Positions 8,149-16,314 of a DNA stretch of 64,000 nt are shown in pieces. Numbering within the stretch: the first letter of the stretch is position 1; each line of letters begins with the position of its first letter. The position numbers and the translations under genes are program-made. The notes beneath the pieces are model-generated. The model did no database searches. It worked only from the letters and a program-made list of their open reading frames with translations, and was not told where the DNA came from. The stretch comes from Streptomyces sp. NBC_01707. Its GTDB lineage: Bacteria; Actinomycetota; Actinomycetes; Streptomycetales; Streptomycetaceae. The stretch lies in contig NZ_CP109190.1 of the NCBI RefSeq assembly GCF_041438805.1, positions 5,828,001 to 5,892,000 of the forward strand. The letters are read 5' to 3'.

Positions 8149-8934
8149 TCAGATCCACACGCTCCAGGCAACGGCGGCAGCAACGGCGAGGAGGGTGATC
8201 GAGACTGTCCATGCAACTGCTGCTTGCGGAAAGCTCTGCTGCGGTCCTCCGGCGATCTCGGTTCGGGCTGATCCGCGACGGTGCGCGACGGCGACGGGCG
8301 CAGTGACGGTCACGGAGGAGTTGTCGCCTGCCACGATGTTGATGTTCTGGAGGGCCTGCGCGACTTGGGCGGCAGTCGGATCGTGCTGGCCGTGAGGCAT
8401 CGTGGCGCGTAGTTCCCCGACCAACTGAACGAGTCGGGTGCGCACCTGGTCGAGAACGCCTTCCAGGGCCGACGGGTGGACGGCCCAGTACAACCGGAGC
8501 ACCTGACGATGGGAGTTCTGGCTCATGAGCACGGCGAGGTCGGCAGCCATGGCGTCCCCAAGCTGTACGGTCTGGCCAGCGCTTCCGGCGACGAGGGATT
8601 CGATCTGGCCGACTCCCTTACCGAGGCGGAGTTCGCTGCCCAGGTCGTCGCGGGCGAAATCCGGGAGGTCGAACATGCTCACCGGTTGCTCCTTGAACCG
8701 GTACATCCCGGCAAAGCCGTCCATCACCAGAGGCGCCGATACGCGTCGATAATCGGGAAGTGGTACGTCGATGCCCTCGTAGCCCTGGAGTTCGCGCAGT
8801 GCCCATGCTCTCAACGGTTCGGAGTGAGCGTGTCCACCCAGGGCGATCACCTGGCGCAGGATCGGGGCGAGAGGACGTCTCTCGTCTAGAACGTCCGCCT
8901 CCAATCGGTCGAGGCGGCTTCTACGGAGCCTCAT
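8149..8934 (-). CDS. AbiTii-domain protein with C-terminal membrane anchor (second copy)
   Basis: 261 residues from ATG 8934, which overlaps the upstream stop (ATGA). The N-terminal half carries the AbiTii pattern: a helical LEADVLDERRPLAPILRQ segment, then WALRELQGYEG and LPDYRRVSAPL. The middle is helical (VHPSALEGVLDQVRTRLVQL). NINIVAGDNSSVTVTA resembles a small beta element, and the last about 25 residues are one hydrophobic segment ending WSVWI. AbiTii is named for an abortive-infection protein, so a membrane-anchored defence role is likely, but the mechanism is unknown. It is a paralogue of the gene immediately upstream, with similar order of segments throughout. Confidence 0.8.
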   Translation of the reverse strand: MRLRRSRLDRLEADVLDERRPLAPILRQVIALGGHAHSEPLRAWALRELQGYEGIDVPLPDYRRVSAPLVMDGFAGMYRFKEQPVSMFDLPDFARDDLGSELRLGKGVGQIESLVAGSAGQTVQLGDAMAADLAVLMSQNSHRQVLRLYWAVHPSALEGVLDQVRTRLVQLVGELRATMPHGQHDPTAAQVAQALQNINIVAGDNSSVTVTAPVAVAHRRGSARTEIAGGPQQSFPQAAVAWTVSITLLAVAAAVAWSVWI

Positions 8935-9761
8935 TTCACGACCACGGTGGCAATGACGCCGGCGACGGCCGCGAGCGCCGCGACGGCGCCCCAGATCACC
9001 GTGGTGCGGTGCCACCAGGGCTGGGGGGTCGTGGTTGCGGACTCGTTGACGTTGGCGTTCGCGGTGCTGCCACGATCCGCCTTCGCGTTCGGAGCGACGA
9101 TGTGGAAGGTGGAGTTGTCACCTCCCGTGATGTTGAGGGCCTGCTGCGCGGCCGAGTCGATCTGGCTGGGGTCGGGGTTCTGCTGGCCGGGGGGCATGGC
9201 TGCTCTCACTTCCGCGACGAACTGGGTCAGACGGGTTCTGATGTGGTCGAGGACGCCCTCGACGCTGGCCACGGAGACATCCCAATGCAGAGACGTGATG
9301 TCGGCGGCCTCGTTGCCGAGGCGATGCTGCTCCTGCGTCATCTGCAGGACGTACTCCGCGGAGCCAGGCGGGCTGAGACGTAGCACCCGGTCGCCGTGCG
9401 CGACCAAGGCTTCGAGTTCTCGGACGCCTTGCCGGATCGGTGCGCTCTCCCCGATACGGCGATCACGAGCGTGCTGGGGAAGTTGGTGGGGGCTGATTCG
9501 CCGGGTGTTGCCCTGAATGATCTGGCCCGGGAGGTTGAGATCCACCGCGACTTCGAGCGCTGCTGGCACCTTGCGGTACGGCGGCAGCTCATCCGTCGCC
9601 GTGTACCCTTCCAGCTCCTTCAGCGCCCAGACACGCAGTTCCGCATGGTGGGCGTAGCCAGCGAGCATGAGGCACTGGCGGAGGGCGGTCGCGAGAGAAG
9701 CGGTGTCGTCCAGGACGGTGCGCTCAAGCTGCTCCAGCCCTCGGACGTCGGGTGTCGTCAC
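8931..9761 (-). CDS. AbiTii-domain protein with C-terminal membrane anchor (first copy)
   Basis: About 276 residues. It shares with the next gene WALKELEGYTA, LPPYRKVPAAL, VEGVLDHIRTRLTQFVAEVR and NITGGDNSTFHIVA, and it also ends in a single hydrophobic helix (IWGAVAALAAVAGVIATVVV). GTG 9761 aligns with the start of the paralogue; GTG 9794 would add 11 residues. The stop codon overlaps the ATG of the second copy, so the two are co-translated. Tandem diverged copies with the same topology suggest two components of one complex, or two specificities, rather than a recent duplication. The defence role is inferred from the AbiTii family name and the surrounding cargo. Confidence 0.78.
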   Translation of the reverse strand: MTTPDVRGLEQLERTVLDDTASLATALRQCLMLAGYAHHAELRVWALKELEGYTATDELPPYRKVPAALEVAVDLNLPGQIIQGNTRRISPHQLPQHARDRRIGESAPIRQGVRELEALVAHGDRVLRLSPPGSAEYVLQMTQEQHRLGNEAADITSLHWDVSVASVEGVLDHIRTRLTQFVAEVRAAMPPGQQNPDPSQIDSAAQQALNITGGDNSTFHIVAPNAKADRGSTANANVNESATTTPQPWWHRTTVIWGAVAALAAVAGVIATVVVK

Positions 9762-9851
9762 GACATCCAGTCTGCACTGCCCCACTGACAACACCGGCTG
9801 ACTTCGTTGTTCCGCCGCTCAGCCACGCCGCGGCGGTTCAGTCTTGGCTGG

Positions 9852-10391
9852 TCAGTGGCTGGCCCGGATCATCACACTGAGGACCGGCGAGGCCGGTGAC
9901 GGCTGGCTCTGGCCGATGTCCTCGTACCCCCACGACTTGTAGAGCGCGTGGACCTTTCCGTCCCCAGCGGCTGGGTTGACCATGAGCGTGACGAAGGGCT
10001 CGTCGCGGGTGACGAGGAGGGCGTCGTGGATGCGGCGGGCGGTGCCGGTCTTCCGCCAGGTCGGTCGGACGCCGATCTCCTTCAGGGCCACGGCCGGGCG
10101 CTCGGTGTACTTCTCCGCCGGCGTCGGGCTGGTGCGCTGCCAGTAGCGGTCGCCGTGCTCGATGGTGTTGCCGTAGGCGTAGCCGACTGGATGTCCGTCT
10201 GCGTACGCGAGGACGGCTGTGAACCCCGGCTCGGAGCCGTGTCGGTCCAGGCGTTCGCCGAACGCGGTGACGGCGTAGTTCGGCAGGTGGAGGAGTGGGG
10301 CGCGTACTTCGGCGTACACGTCGAGGAGGTCGCCGCGGGCGGTTTCAAGGGTGGTGAAGGTGCGTAGCTCGATGGCGGGCGCCGTGGTCAT
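9852..10391 (-). CDS. GNAT family N-acetyltransferase
   Basis: 179 residues from ATG 10391. It has the GNAT fold signs: FTAVLAYADGHPVGYAYG (beta-strand region), KEIGVRPTWRKTGTARRIHDALL with an R-x-x-G-x-A acetyl-CoA loop, and the C-terminal ALYKSWGYEDIG. The substrate cannot be told from sequence. Its ATG overlaps the stop of the upstream regulator gene (ATGA), so both are translated from one mRNA. It lies at the left edge of the lanthipeptide region and may be a helper gene, for example for acetylation of a small molecule or self-protection, but this is inference. Confidence 0.85.
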   Translation of the reverse strand: MTTAPAIELRTFTTLETARGDLLDVYAEVRAPLLHLPNYAVTAFGERLDRHGSEPGFTAVLAYADGHPVGYAYGNTIEHGDRYWQRTSPTPAEKYTERPAVALKEIGVRPTWRKTGTARRIHDALLVTRDEPFVTLMVNPAAGDGKVHALYKSWGYEDIGQSQPSPASPVLSVMIRASH

Positions 10392-11674
10392 GCGGTCATC
10401 CTCCAGGTGGCGGTGTGCTCGGTCCAAGTCTGCACGGTGGAGGTGCCCGGCGCGGTGGCGCGCAGTGCGGCTCCGAACTCCTGCAGCATGCGCGTGACCC
10501 TGGCGTGCTGGGTGGCGGCTTCGGCGGGGACCTTCATCGCGGTGGCCGTGGCGGCATCGGGGGCGCCTTGTGCGAGCTGGGCGTGGGCGAGCCGGGTGGT
10601 GGTGATGGCCCGGGACCTGATCATGTGGGGTCGGAGGGCTGACAGGCAGCGGTGGGCGTGGTACTCGGCGGTGGAGTAGTCGCCGAGTGCCAAGTGTGCG
10701 GAGAGGGCCAGGGAGTCCAGTTCGGCCTGGTCGTAGAAGGCGAGCATCCATACCGGCCGGTAGTTGGCGGGGTCGGCGCGCAGCATGGCGTCTTGCGCCT
10801 GCTCGAAGGCCCGGCGGGTGCCGGTGCGGTCCTGTGCCGTGCCGTGAATGGCTCCCTGGCGGGCCAGGCCGAGGGACGCGAACAGGGGGTCTCGGCGGGT
10901 GAGGTGCAGGTTGCGGGCTACGTCGTTGGCGGCAAGCGCGTCGGCGGGACGGCCCATGTGGCGGTACATGGTGCCCGCGTGGCTCCAGATGCGGAACTTG
11001 ATCGCCTGGTCGCCGGACATCTCTGCGAGGGCCTGGGCCTCGCGCATGTGCGCCTTGGCGACGTCGTAGCGTCGGCCGTCGATGGCGGCCCACATCGCGG
11101 AGGAGCGGAAGGCGGCTGCGGAGGCGTAGAGGTTGCTGCGTACCCGCTGGGTGGCGCTGCCGGCGTTCTGGAGGTTGAGCGCCTCCTCGGCGAGGGCGGC
11201 GGCCCGCTGTTCGATGCCGAGTTGTCCGCCGTGGCGGTGGTCGCTGGCGATGATCTCGGCGAAGCGCTTGTTGAGGCGGTTGACGTCGCTCATGCCGATA
11301 CGGCGCGGCGATACGGTGCCGGGAGCGGCGGCTGCTGCTGCGGCCGCCGCTGCGATGCTGCCGACGAGGGTGCGGCGCTTCATGTCGGGATCCTCCTGCT
11401 GCGGTGGGACCGGGGCGGACGAAGGCCGGCTCCGTGGCACGAACCCTAAAGCGACGGCGGGTAGTCCGGTGACGCCCTCAAGTGCCTTGCGGGCGGCTGA
11501 CTTTGGCCACACGACGCGGCCCGCTTTCCATGCCCGGACCGATGAACCGTCGAGTCCTCCAGGGCGCCCGGTCAACCGTTCAATGGCCCTGTTCACTGCC
11601 TCGGCGAGGCTGTTGGAGCTGTAGCCGTGTTCGGTCATCCACGCCTCAAGAACGGTGTTGCGGGTGGTGTCCAT
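10388..11674 (-). CDS. XRE-like transcriptional regulator with TPR-type C-terminus
   Basis: 428 residues. The N-terminus (about 1-80) looks like a helix-turn-helix domain (YSSNSLAEAVNRAIERL, then SSVRAWKAGR). A linker with a run of nine alanines follows, and residues about 130-410 are helical repeats (AMWAAIDGRRYDVAKAHMREA, AHRCLSALRPH). This is the common Streptomyces regulator architecture seen beside lanthipeptide and LanC-like clusters. It is transcribed away from the biosynthetic genes starting at 11916, so a shared regulatory region (11675-11915) lies between. It probably regulates this cluster; the ligand is unknown. Confidence 0.8.
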   Translation of the reverse strand: MDTTRNTVLEAWMTEHGYSSNSLAEAVNRAIERLTGRPGGLDGSSVRAWKAGRVVWPKSAARKALEGVTGLPAVALGFVPRSRPSSAPVPPQQEDPDMKRRTLVGSIAAAAAAAAAAPGTVSPRRIGMSDVNRLNKRFAEIIASDHRHGGQLGIEQRAAALAEEALNLQNAGSATQRVRSNLYASAAAFRSSAMWAAIDGRRYDVAKAHMREAQALAEMSGDQAIKFRIWSHAGTMYRHMGRPADALAANDVARNLHLTRRDPLFASLGLARQGAIHGTAQDRTGTRRAFEQAQDAMLRADPANYRPVWMLAFYDQAELDSLALSAHLALGDYSTAEYHAHRCLSALRPHMIRSRAITTTRLAHAQLAQGAPDAATATAMKVPAEAATQHARVTRMLQEFGAALRATAPGTSTVQTWTEHTATWRMTA

Positions 11675-11915
11675 GCGGGCACGGTAGCCCGCGCGATCCC
11701 CACCCGCCAGGTAAAGGAGAGGTCAAAACGTCCTAGGTGAGTCCGTCGGCTGAGTGGCTGAACACCCTAACCAACTGGCGAGTGAAGGGAGTTGTCTGGG
11801 TGCTGGTCGCCCGCCGCGCCCCACCGTGCGGGCGGCTGTTGACGGCCCGGACCGCCCCTGAGGTTCCCCCGCGGGGGCGGGCCGGGCGCCGAGACGACAC
11901 GAAGGCTCTGCCCCA

Positions 11916-12362
11916 ATGACGAGTGCGAGAACACCAGTTGAGGCCCTCTCCGTCGGCCACCCCACGTACAGCCAGACCTTCCCGTGCGAGCCGTCCACGG
12001 CCGAGCTCGGCCGTCGACTCGTCCGAGACGTCCTCGACGTGTGGCACCTCGACGGCCTCGCCGACCGCGCCGCGCTGATCATTACAGAGCTGATCGCGAA
12101 CGCCTCCAGGCACACTCCGTGTCCCGAGATCCGCCTCACGGTTGGGCGGCCGAGCGCGACACGACTGCGTGTCGGGGTTGTGGACCGGGAACCATCGCGT
12201 CTGCCCATACTCAGCCAGGCGGCTGACGACGACGAGTCGGGGCGCGGGCTGCTCCTCGTCGATGCCGTCGCCGACCGGTGGGGCTACGACCTGCACGGCT
12301 CAGGCAGACGCCCTTGGGGCAAAGAGGTCTGGGCGGAACTCCGTACCGAGGGCGGCAAGTGA
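11916..12362 (+). CDS. ATP-binding protein, anti-sigma-factor (SpoIIAB/RsbW-like) kinase fold
   Basis: 148 residues with a GHKL ATPase pattern: the N box ALIITELIANASRHT (about 53-67), a short G1 region around VGVVDREPS and a G2 region ESGRGLLLVDAVADRWGY. These small single-domain proteins are abundant in Streptomyces and are usually annotated as anti-sigma regulatory factors. It is the first gene to the right of the divergent XRE gene. Its stop overlaps the GTG of the next gene (GTGA). XRE regulator plus such an ATPase is a recurrent Streptomyces module; the partner sigma factor or target is not evident here. Confidence 0.85.
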   Translation: MTSARTPVEALSVGHPTYSQTFPCEPSTAELGRRLVRDVLDVWHLDGLADRAALIITELIANASRHTPCPEIRLTVGRPSATRLRVGVVDREPSRLPILSQAADDDESGRGLLLVDAVADRWGYDLHGSGRRPWGKEVWAELRTEGGK

Positions 12363-12652
12363 GCATCTCGGCCACGGCACCCTCGCCCCTTCCGGATCTC
12401 GCCCGACTCCGGTCCCGCCAGCAGATGGCCATGGACTGCGCCCTCTGCGCCCGGCCGCTGGGAGCAAGCGGTCGACGGCTGGGCGATCTACGCCACCGGG
12501 GCCTGCCGTTCCAGCTCTGGGCCTGCGCTCCCAACTGCCAGGCCACCAATCGACTATCCCGACCAGCTGAGAAAGGGGACGTCCTTTCATGGAGTGGCCG
12601 TGGATCACCGGTGATTGCTGGCTCGGCTGCGGGCGTACGGGAGTCCTGGTGA
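12359..12652 (+). CDS. Small cysteine-motif protein
   Basis: 97 residues from GTG 12359, which overlaps the stop of the ATPase gene by GTGA. It contains MDCALCARPLGASGRRLG and, 20 residues further on, a second pair WACAPNC, so a C-x2-C ... C-x3-C zinc-binding pattern is likely. No enzymatic motif is present. The same gene order (ATPase then small Cys protein) suggests an accessory regulator. The last 64 bases overlap the following gene in another frame, so its C-terminus or the next start may be wrong. Function unknown. Confidence 0.6.
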   Translation: MSISATAPSPLPDLARLRSRQQMAMDCALCARPLGASGRRLGDLRHRGLPFQLWACAPNCQATNRLSRPAEKGDVLSWSGRGSPVIAGSAAGVRESW

Positions 12653-12777
12653 TCTGGCTCGGCCCGGTGCAGTGGGACGGGCAACACGCCCTTTTCTACA
12701 CGTGCGAGCCGTGCCTCGATCGCCTCAAGGCGCAGGCGCTCGCCTACTTCATGGAGCGGCGACCGGCATCCGCTTGA
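12589..12777 (+). CDS. Small Cys-containing hypothetical protein
   Basis: 62 residues from ATG 12589 with gaaaggggac about 8 bases upstream. The sequence has Cys at 10, 14, 40 and 43 (DCWLGCG and CEPCLD), again a possible zinc ribbon, and the C-terminus is helical (DRLKAQALAYFMERR). It overlaps the previous gene by 64 bases, which is unusual in this compact operon. No family was recognised. It may work with the preceding Cys protein or be a separate small regulator. Confidence 0.5.
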   Translation: MEWPWITGDCWLGCGRTGVLVIWLGPVQWDGQHALFYTCEPCLDRLKAQALAYFMERRPASA

Positions 12778-12965
12778 TCAGTCTCCCGGCACACGACTTC
12801 CCGGCGTGAGGGAGGCAGCCCGCGAGGACTTCCTACGCGGAGCACGTCCCCTCGCGCCGGGCGGCCAGGAGCCGTCAGGGGAGCAGCCGCTGGCAGCGCT
12901 CCCGTGGCGGCACCTGGTGGGCGCTCCAGCCCAGTAACACCACAACGATTACGAGGAGTTGAAGC

Positions 12966-13145
12966 ATGACGCGCAGCACCGTAGTTCCCAGCCGCACGGA
13001 AGTACGCCCGCAGATCCCTGGGGCGTCGGACGGATTCGACCTGGATGTCTCTCTCGTCGAGATCGCCGACCCGGCTGGCCTGGTCAACCTGACCGACGAC
13101 AACTGCGGGTCCACCTGCGGCGCCTGCACCACCAACGTCGCCTGA
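12966..13145 (+). CDS. FxLD family lanthipeptide precursor
   Basis: A 59-residue peptide from ATG 12966 with gaggag 7 bases upstream. The leader contains the family-defining FDLDV (residues 24-28), followed by SLVEIADPAGL. The core region (about 40-59) is VNLTDDNCGSTCGACTTNVA, with Cys47, Cys51 and Cys54 as thiol donors and Thr43, Ser49, Thr50, Thr55 and Thr56 as dehydration candidates. Asp44 or Asp45 is the likely target of the methyltransferase encoded downstream. The dehydratase, cyclase and FxLD-system methyltransferase genes follow directly. Expected product: a ribosomal peptide with up to three thioether rings and a modified Asp. No peptidase or exporter gene was recognised nearby. Confidence 0.92.
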   Translation: MTRSTVVPSRTEVRPQIPGASDGFDLDVSLVEIADPAGLVNLTDDNCGSTCGACTTNVA

Positions 13146-13168
13146 CCTGGACTCCAGATCACCCAGGG

Positions 13169-13202
13169 CTGGTGCCGCCGCGTCTCCGCGCGGCGGCACC
13201 AG
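13169..13202 (+). terminator. Hairpin between precursor gene and dehydratase gene
   Basis: A perfect 14-bp stem, ctggtgccgccgcg (13169-13182) with cgcggcggcaccag (13189-13202), and a six-base loop. It lies 23 bases after the precursor stop and 28 bases before the dehydratase start. Such attenuators commonly let precursor mRNA exceed enzyme mRNA in lanthipeptide operons; the attenuating function here is inferred. Confidence 0.8.
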
Positions 13203-13230
13203 CCGCCCCCCTCACCTACGGAGGTACTTG

Positions 13231-16200
13231 GTGGTTGCTCCGCCTGCAGCGTTCCGCACCGCTTCCACTGTTCTCGTGCGCGCCGTGGCCCGGCCCTCGC
13301 TGCCGATTCCTCCATGCCCTGACCTCGACGACCGCTCGCCCAGTGGTTCGTCTGCCCGTGTGTCGTGGCTACGCGCGGCCTGGGCGGACAGGGATGTCGC
13401 CGAGGCCCTCCGGTACTCCAGCCCGGTCCTGGCTGAGCAGGTAGGGGCCTTGTGCACGGCCGAGCACCCAGCCCTCCGGGATGTGCAGCGCGCGGCGCTG
13501 TCCGTGGCCCGCTACCTGCTGCGGGCCCAGCACCGGGCGACACCCTTCGGCCTGTTCGCCGGCGTGGCCACCGCGGCGTTCGGTCCGCAGGCGCGGGCCG
13601 ACTGGGGCGAGGAGCACGTGGCCGTCGGCCGGGCAGGGGCGGAGTGGTTGGCGGCCCTGGTCACACGGCTGGAGTCATGCCCGGACCTCCTCGAACGGCT
13701 GCCCGTCGTCATCAACAACACCGTGATGTACCGGGGAGACCGGCTCATCGTGCCGTTCCAGCCCGACGTTAAGGACGACCTGACTCGCGCGGTCGAAGCG
13801 TCTTTGGCCCTGACTGGACCGGTGCGCGCGGTCCTGGCCGCGACCCGGGCGCCGATTCGGTTCGGCACCCTCGTGGACAAGCTCCAGGCGGAGTTCCCCG
13901 AGGCTGATCCCGAGAAGGCGCGTCAACTGCTGGCGGAACTGATCCGGCGGCGGGTACTGATCACGGGCCTGCACACTCCGAGCACCGAGACCGATGCCCT
14001 CGGGTATCTGGTGGGCCAACTCGACGCGATCGACGCCGGCAGCCTCGTCCCGGTCGCCGAGACCGTACGCGAACTCCACGCCATCCGGGCGGGTCTGGAG
14101 GAGTGCGCCACGTACGGCGGCCGGGACAGCGTCGCGGCGCGGATGCGAGACCTCGTCTCGGGCCTGCGTCGCCACCCCGTCGCGCTCGACCTCCGCCTGG
14201 ATGCGCGGCTCGTTCTGCCGGAAGCGGTCGCCCGAGAGATCGAGCGCGCCGCTCTCGTCCTGTCCCGCTTGAGCATCCGCCCGTACGGGACCGCCGCCTG
14301 GAAGGATTACCACCAGCGCTTCTACGAGCGGTACGGCATCGGCACGATGGTGCCGCTCAAGGAGGCCGTGGCGGACAGTGGCACCGGCTATCCCGACGGC
14401 TACCCAGGTGCTCCGGCCGGCGCACGCAGGTCCCGCGTCTCCGCTCGGGATGACGCCCTCGTACGACTGGCTCAGGCCGCCGCGCTCGACGGCCGTGACG
14501 AAGTGATCCTCACGGACGAACAGATTGAGGCCCTGGACGTGGGTCCCGACGAGCCCCGGTTGCCGTCGCACTTGGAGATCGGAGTGCGGGTTCACGCGGC
14601 CAGCCTGGAGGAATTGCAGCGCGGGCGGTTCCGGCTGGAGATGGTGAGCGTGTCCCGTGGCGCCGGCGTCTCCACGGGCCGGTTCCTCAGCGTGCTGGCC
14701 CCCGCCGACCGCGAGGCCCTGGCCGCCGAGCTTGCCGACCTCCCGGCCGCAGACGGCAACACCATGCCCGCGCAGCTCTCTTTCCCGCCCCTGCTCCCCG
14801 CGAGCGCCCACGTCACTCGCACCCCACAGGTCCTGCCCACTGTGATCAGCCTTCAGGAGCACCGCGTCCCGCAGGACACCGTCCTCACCCTGGAGGACTT
14901 GGCCGTGGGATGCGACGGCCGCCGCATGTACCTCGCCGTCCCCGAGCGAGGCCACCGCGTGGAGGCCGTTGGGATGCACGCGTTGAGCCTGCGCACCCAC
15001 ACCCCGCCGCTGGTGCGGTTCCTCACTGAACTGTCCCGCGCCCAGTGCGCGCAGGTCACCGTCTTCGACTGGGGTGCCGCGGCAGCGATGCCGTTTCTTC
15101 CACGTCTGCGGTACGGCCGCACTGTGCTCGCCCCGGCACGCTGGCGGCTGGAAGCGTCCGAACTGCCCGGCCATGTCCGCCCTCGGGCCGAGTGGGACGC
15201 CGCGCTCAGCGACTGGCGTGCCCGGCGGAGGCTGCCGCGCCGTGTCCATCTCGTTGAGGACGACCGACGTCTCTTCCTCGACCTCGGCGAGGCCGGCCAC
15301 CGTGCGCTCCTGCGCAGACACCTCGACCGTTCGTGCCTGGCCGTGCTCGTCGAGGCCCCGGAACCAGAGGCGTACGGCTGGTGCGGTGGGCGAGCCCACG
15401 AGGTCGTAGTTCCGCTCAAGGCGACCCGACCGCCGACGTGGCCACTACTGCCCGCCCCCAGCCGTGCCCGTGCCCTGTCTGCGGCCCAGACGCAGACGCC
15501 CGCCGCTTCCTCTGTTCTTCTGGCCGCTCTGTACGGCGATTATCGACGCCAAGTCGTCCTGATCTCCCGGTACTTGCCCGGCCTCCTCGAACAACTCGGC
15601 AGCCCGCCGTGGTGGTTCATCCGCTTCCGCGACCCGGACCAGCACCTCCGCGTACGCATCGCCCTCCCCGACCCGGAAGCCTTCGCCGACACGGCCCGAA
15701 CGGTGAGCGCCTGGGCCGACGAGCTACGAAGCATCGGCTTGCTGACCGACCTGCGCTATCCCACCTCCTACCGCGAGATGGGCCGCTGGGGCTCCGGCAC
15801 CGCATGGGAGGCGGCCGAGGAGGTGTTCCGGGCGGACTCGCGCGCCGTCCTGGCCCAGCTCGCGCAGCCACAGTGCCCCGGACTGCGCACGCTGGTGGCG
15901 GCCCACACCGTTGCCATCGCCTCCGCGTTCCTCGGCAGCACCGAGGCCGGGACGCGATGGCTGATCGACCACATCCCTCCGAAAGCCCCCGCTCCCGTTC
16001 GGCGCCCGCAGTTCACCGACGCCGTACGGCTTGCCGACCCGAGCGACGACTGGGCGGCGCTGCGCTCTGTCCCGGGCGGGGACGCCATCGTGTCGGGATG
16101 GGCTGACCGGGACACGGCGCTCGCCGCGTACCGGCCGCACCTGCCCGGCCCGGACACCCAGGGCATCGCCGTCGACGATGTCCTGACCTCCCTGTTGCAC

Positions 16201-16314
16201 GTCCACTTCGTGCGCCACGTCGCCGTGAACTTTCCGGAGGAAGAGGTGTGCCTCTACCTGGCGCGTGCCGCGGCCCTGGCCTGGACCGCCCGCACTCGGG
16301 GGAGGGCCTCGTGA
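13231..16314 (+). CDS. Class I lanthipeptide dehydratase (LanB type, full length)
   Basis: About 1027 residues. GTG 13231 follows ggagg by 6 bases; TTG 13228 is less likely. The N-terminal glutamylation domain has the LanB pattern RYLLRAQHRATPFGLFAGVA near residues 90-110. The C-terminal elimination domain begins about residue 760 and contains PPWWFIRFRDPDQHLRVRI, the SpaB C-terminal / thiopeptide-type signature. The enzyme uses glutamyl-tRNA to activate Ser/Thr and then eliminates glutamate to give dehydro amino acids; this is family knowledge. The substrate is presumably the peptide encoded just upstream. The stop overlaps the cyclase GTG (GTGA). Confidence 0.93.
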   Translation: MVAPPAAFRTASTVLVRAVARPSLPIPPCPDLDDRSPSGSSARVSWLRAAWADRDVAEALRYSSPVLAEQVGALCTAEHPALRDVQRAALSVARYLLRAQHRATPFGLFAGVATAAFGPQARADWGEEHVAVGRAGAEWLAALVTRLESCPDLLERLPVVINNTVMYRGDRLIVPFQPDVKDDLTRAVEASLALTGPVRAVLAATRAPIRFGTLVDKLQAEFPEADPEKARQLLAELIRRRVLITGLHTPSTETDALGYLVGQLDAIDAGSLVPVAETVRELHAIRAGLEECATYGGRDSVAARMRDLVSGLRRHPVALDLRLDARLVLPEAVAREIERAALVLSRLSIRPYGTAAWKDYHQRFYERYGIGTMVPLKEAVADSGTGYPDGYPGAPAGARRSRVSARDDALVRLAQAAALDGRDEVILTDEQIEALDVGPDEPRLPSHLEIGVRVHAASLEELQRGRFRLEMVSVSRGAGVSTGRFLSVLAPADREALAAELADLPAADGNTMPAQLSFPPLLPASAHVTRTPQVLPTVISLQEHRVPQDTVLTLEDLAVGCDGRRMYLAVPERGHRVEAVGMHALSLRTHTPPLVRFLTELSRAQCAQVTVFDWGAAAAMPFLPRLRYGRTVLAPARWRLEASELPGHVRPRAEWDAALSDWRARRRLPRRVHLVEDDRRLFLDLGEAGHRALLRRHLDRSCLAVLVEAPEPEAYGWCGGRAHEVVVPLKATRPPTWPLLPAPSRARALSAAQTQTPAASSVLLAALYGDYRRQVVLISRYLPGLLEQLGSPPWWFIRFRDPDQHLRVRIALPDPEAFADTARTVSAWADELRSIGLLTDLRYPTSYREMGRWGSGTAWEAAEEVFRADSRAVLAQLAQPQCPGLRTLVAAHTVAIASAFLGSTEAGTRWLIDHIPPKAPAPVRRPQFTDAVRLADPSDDWAALRSVPGGDAIVSGWADRDTALAAYRPHLPGPDTQGIAVDDVLTSLLHVHFVRHVAVNFPEEEVCLYLARAAALAWTARTRGRAS

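Noticed and set aside
9852..11093. Single long protein joining the GNAT and upstream sequence
   Set aside because: The upstream half is Arg/Pro/His-rich shadow of the XRE gene; the GNAT begins at ATG 10391 overlapping the XRE stop.
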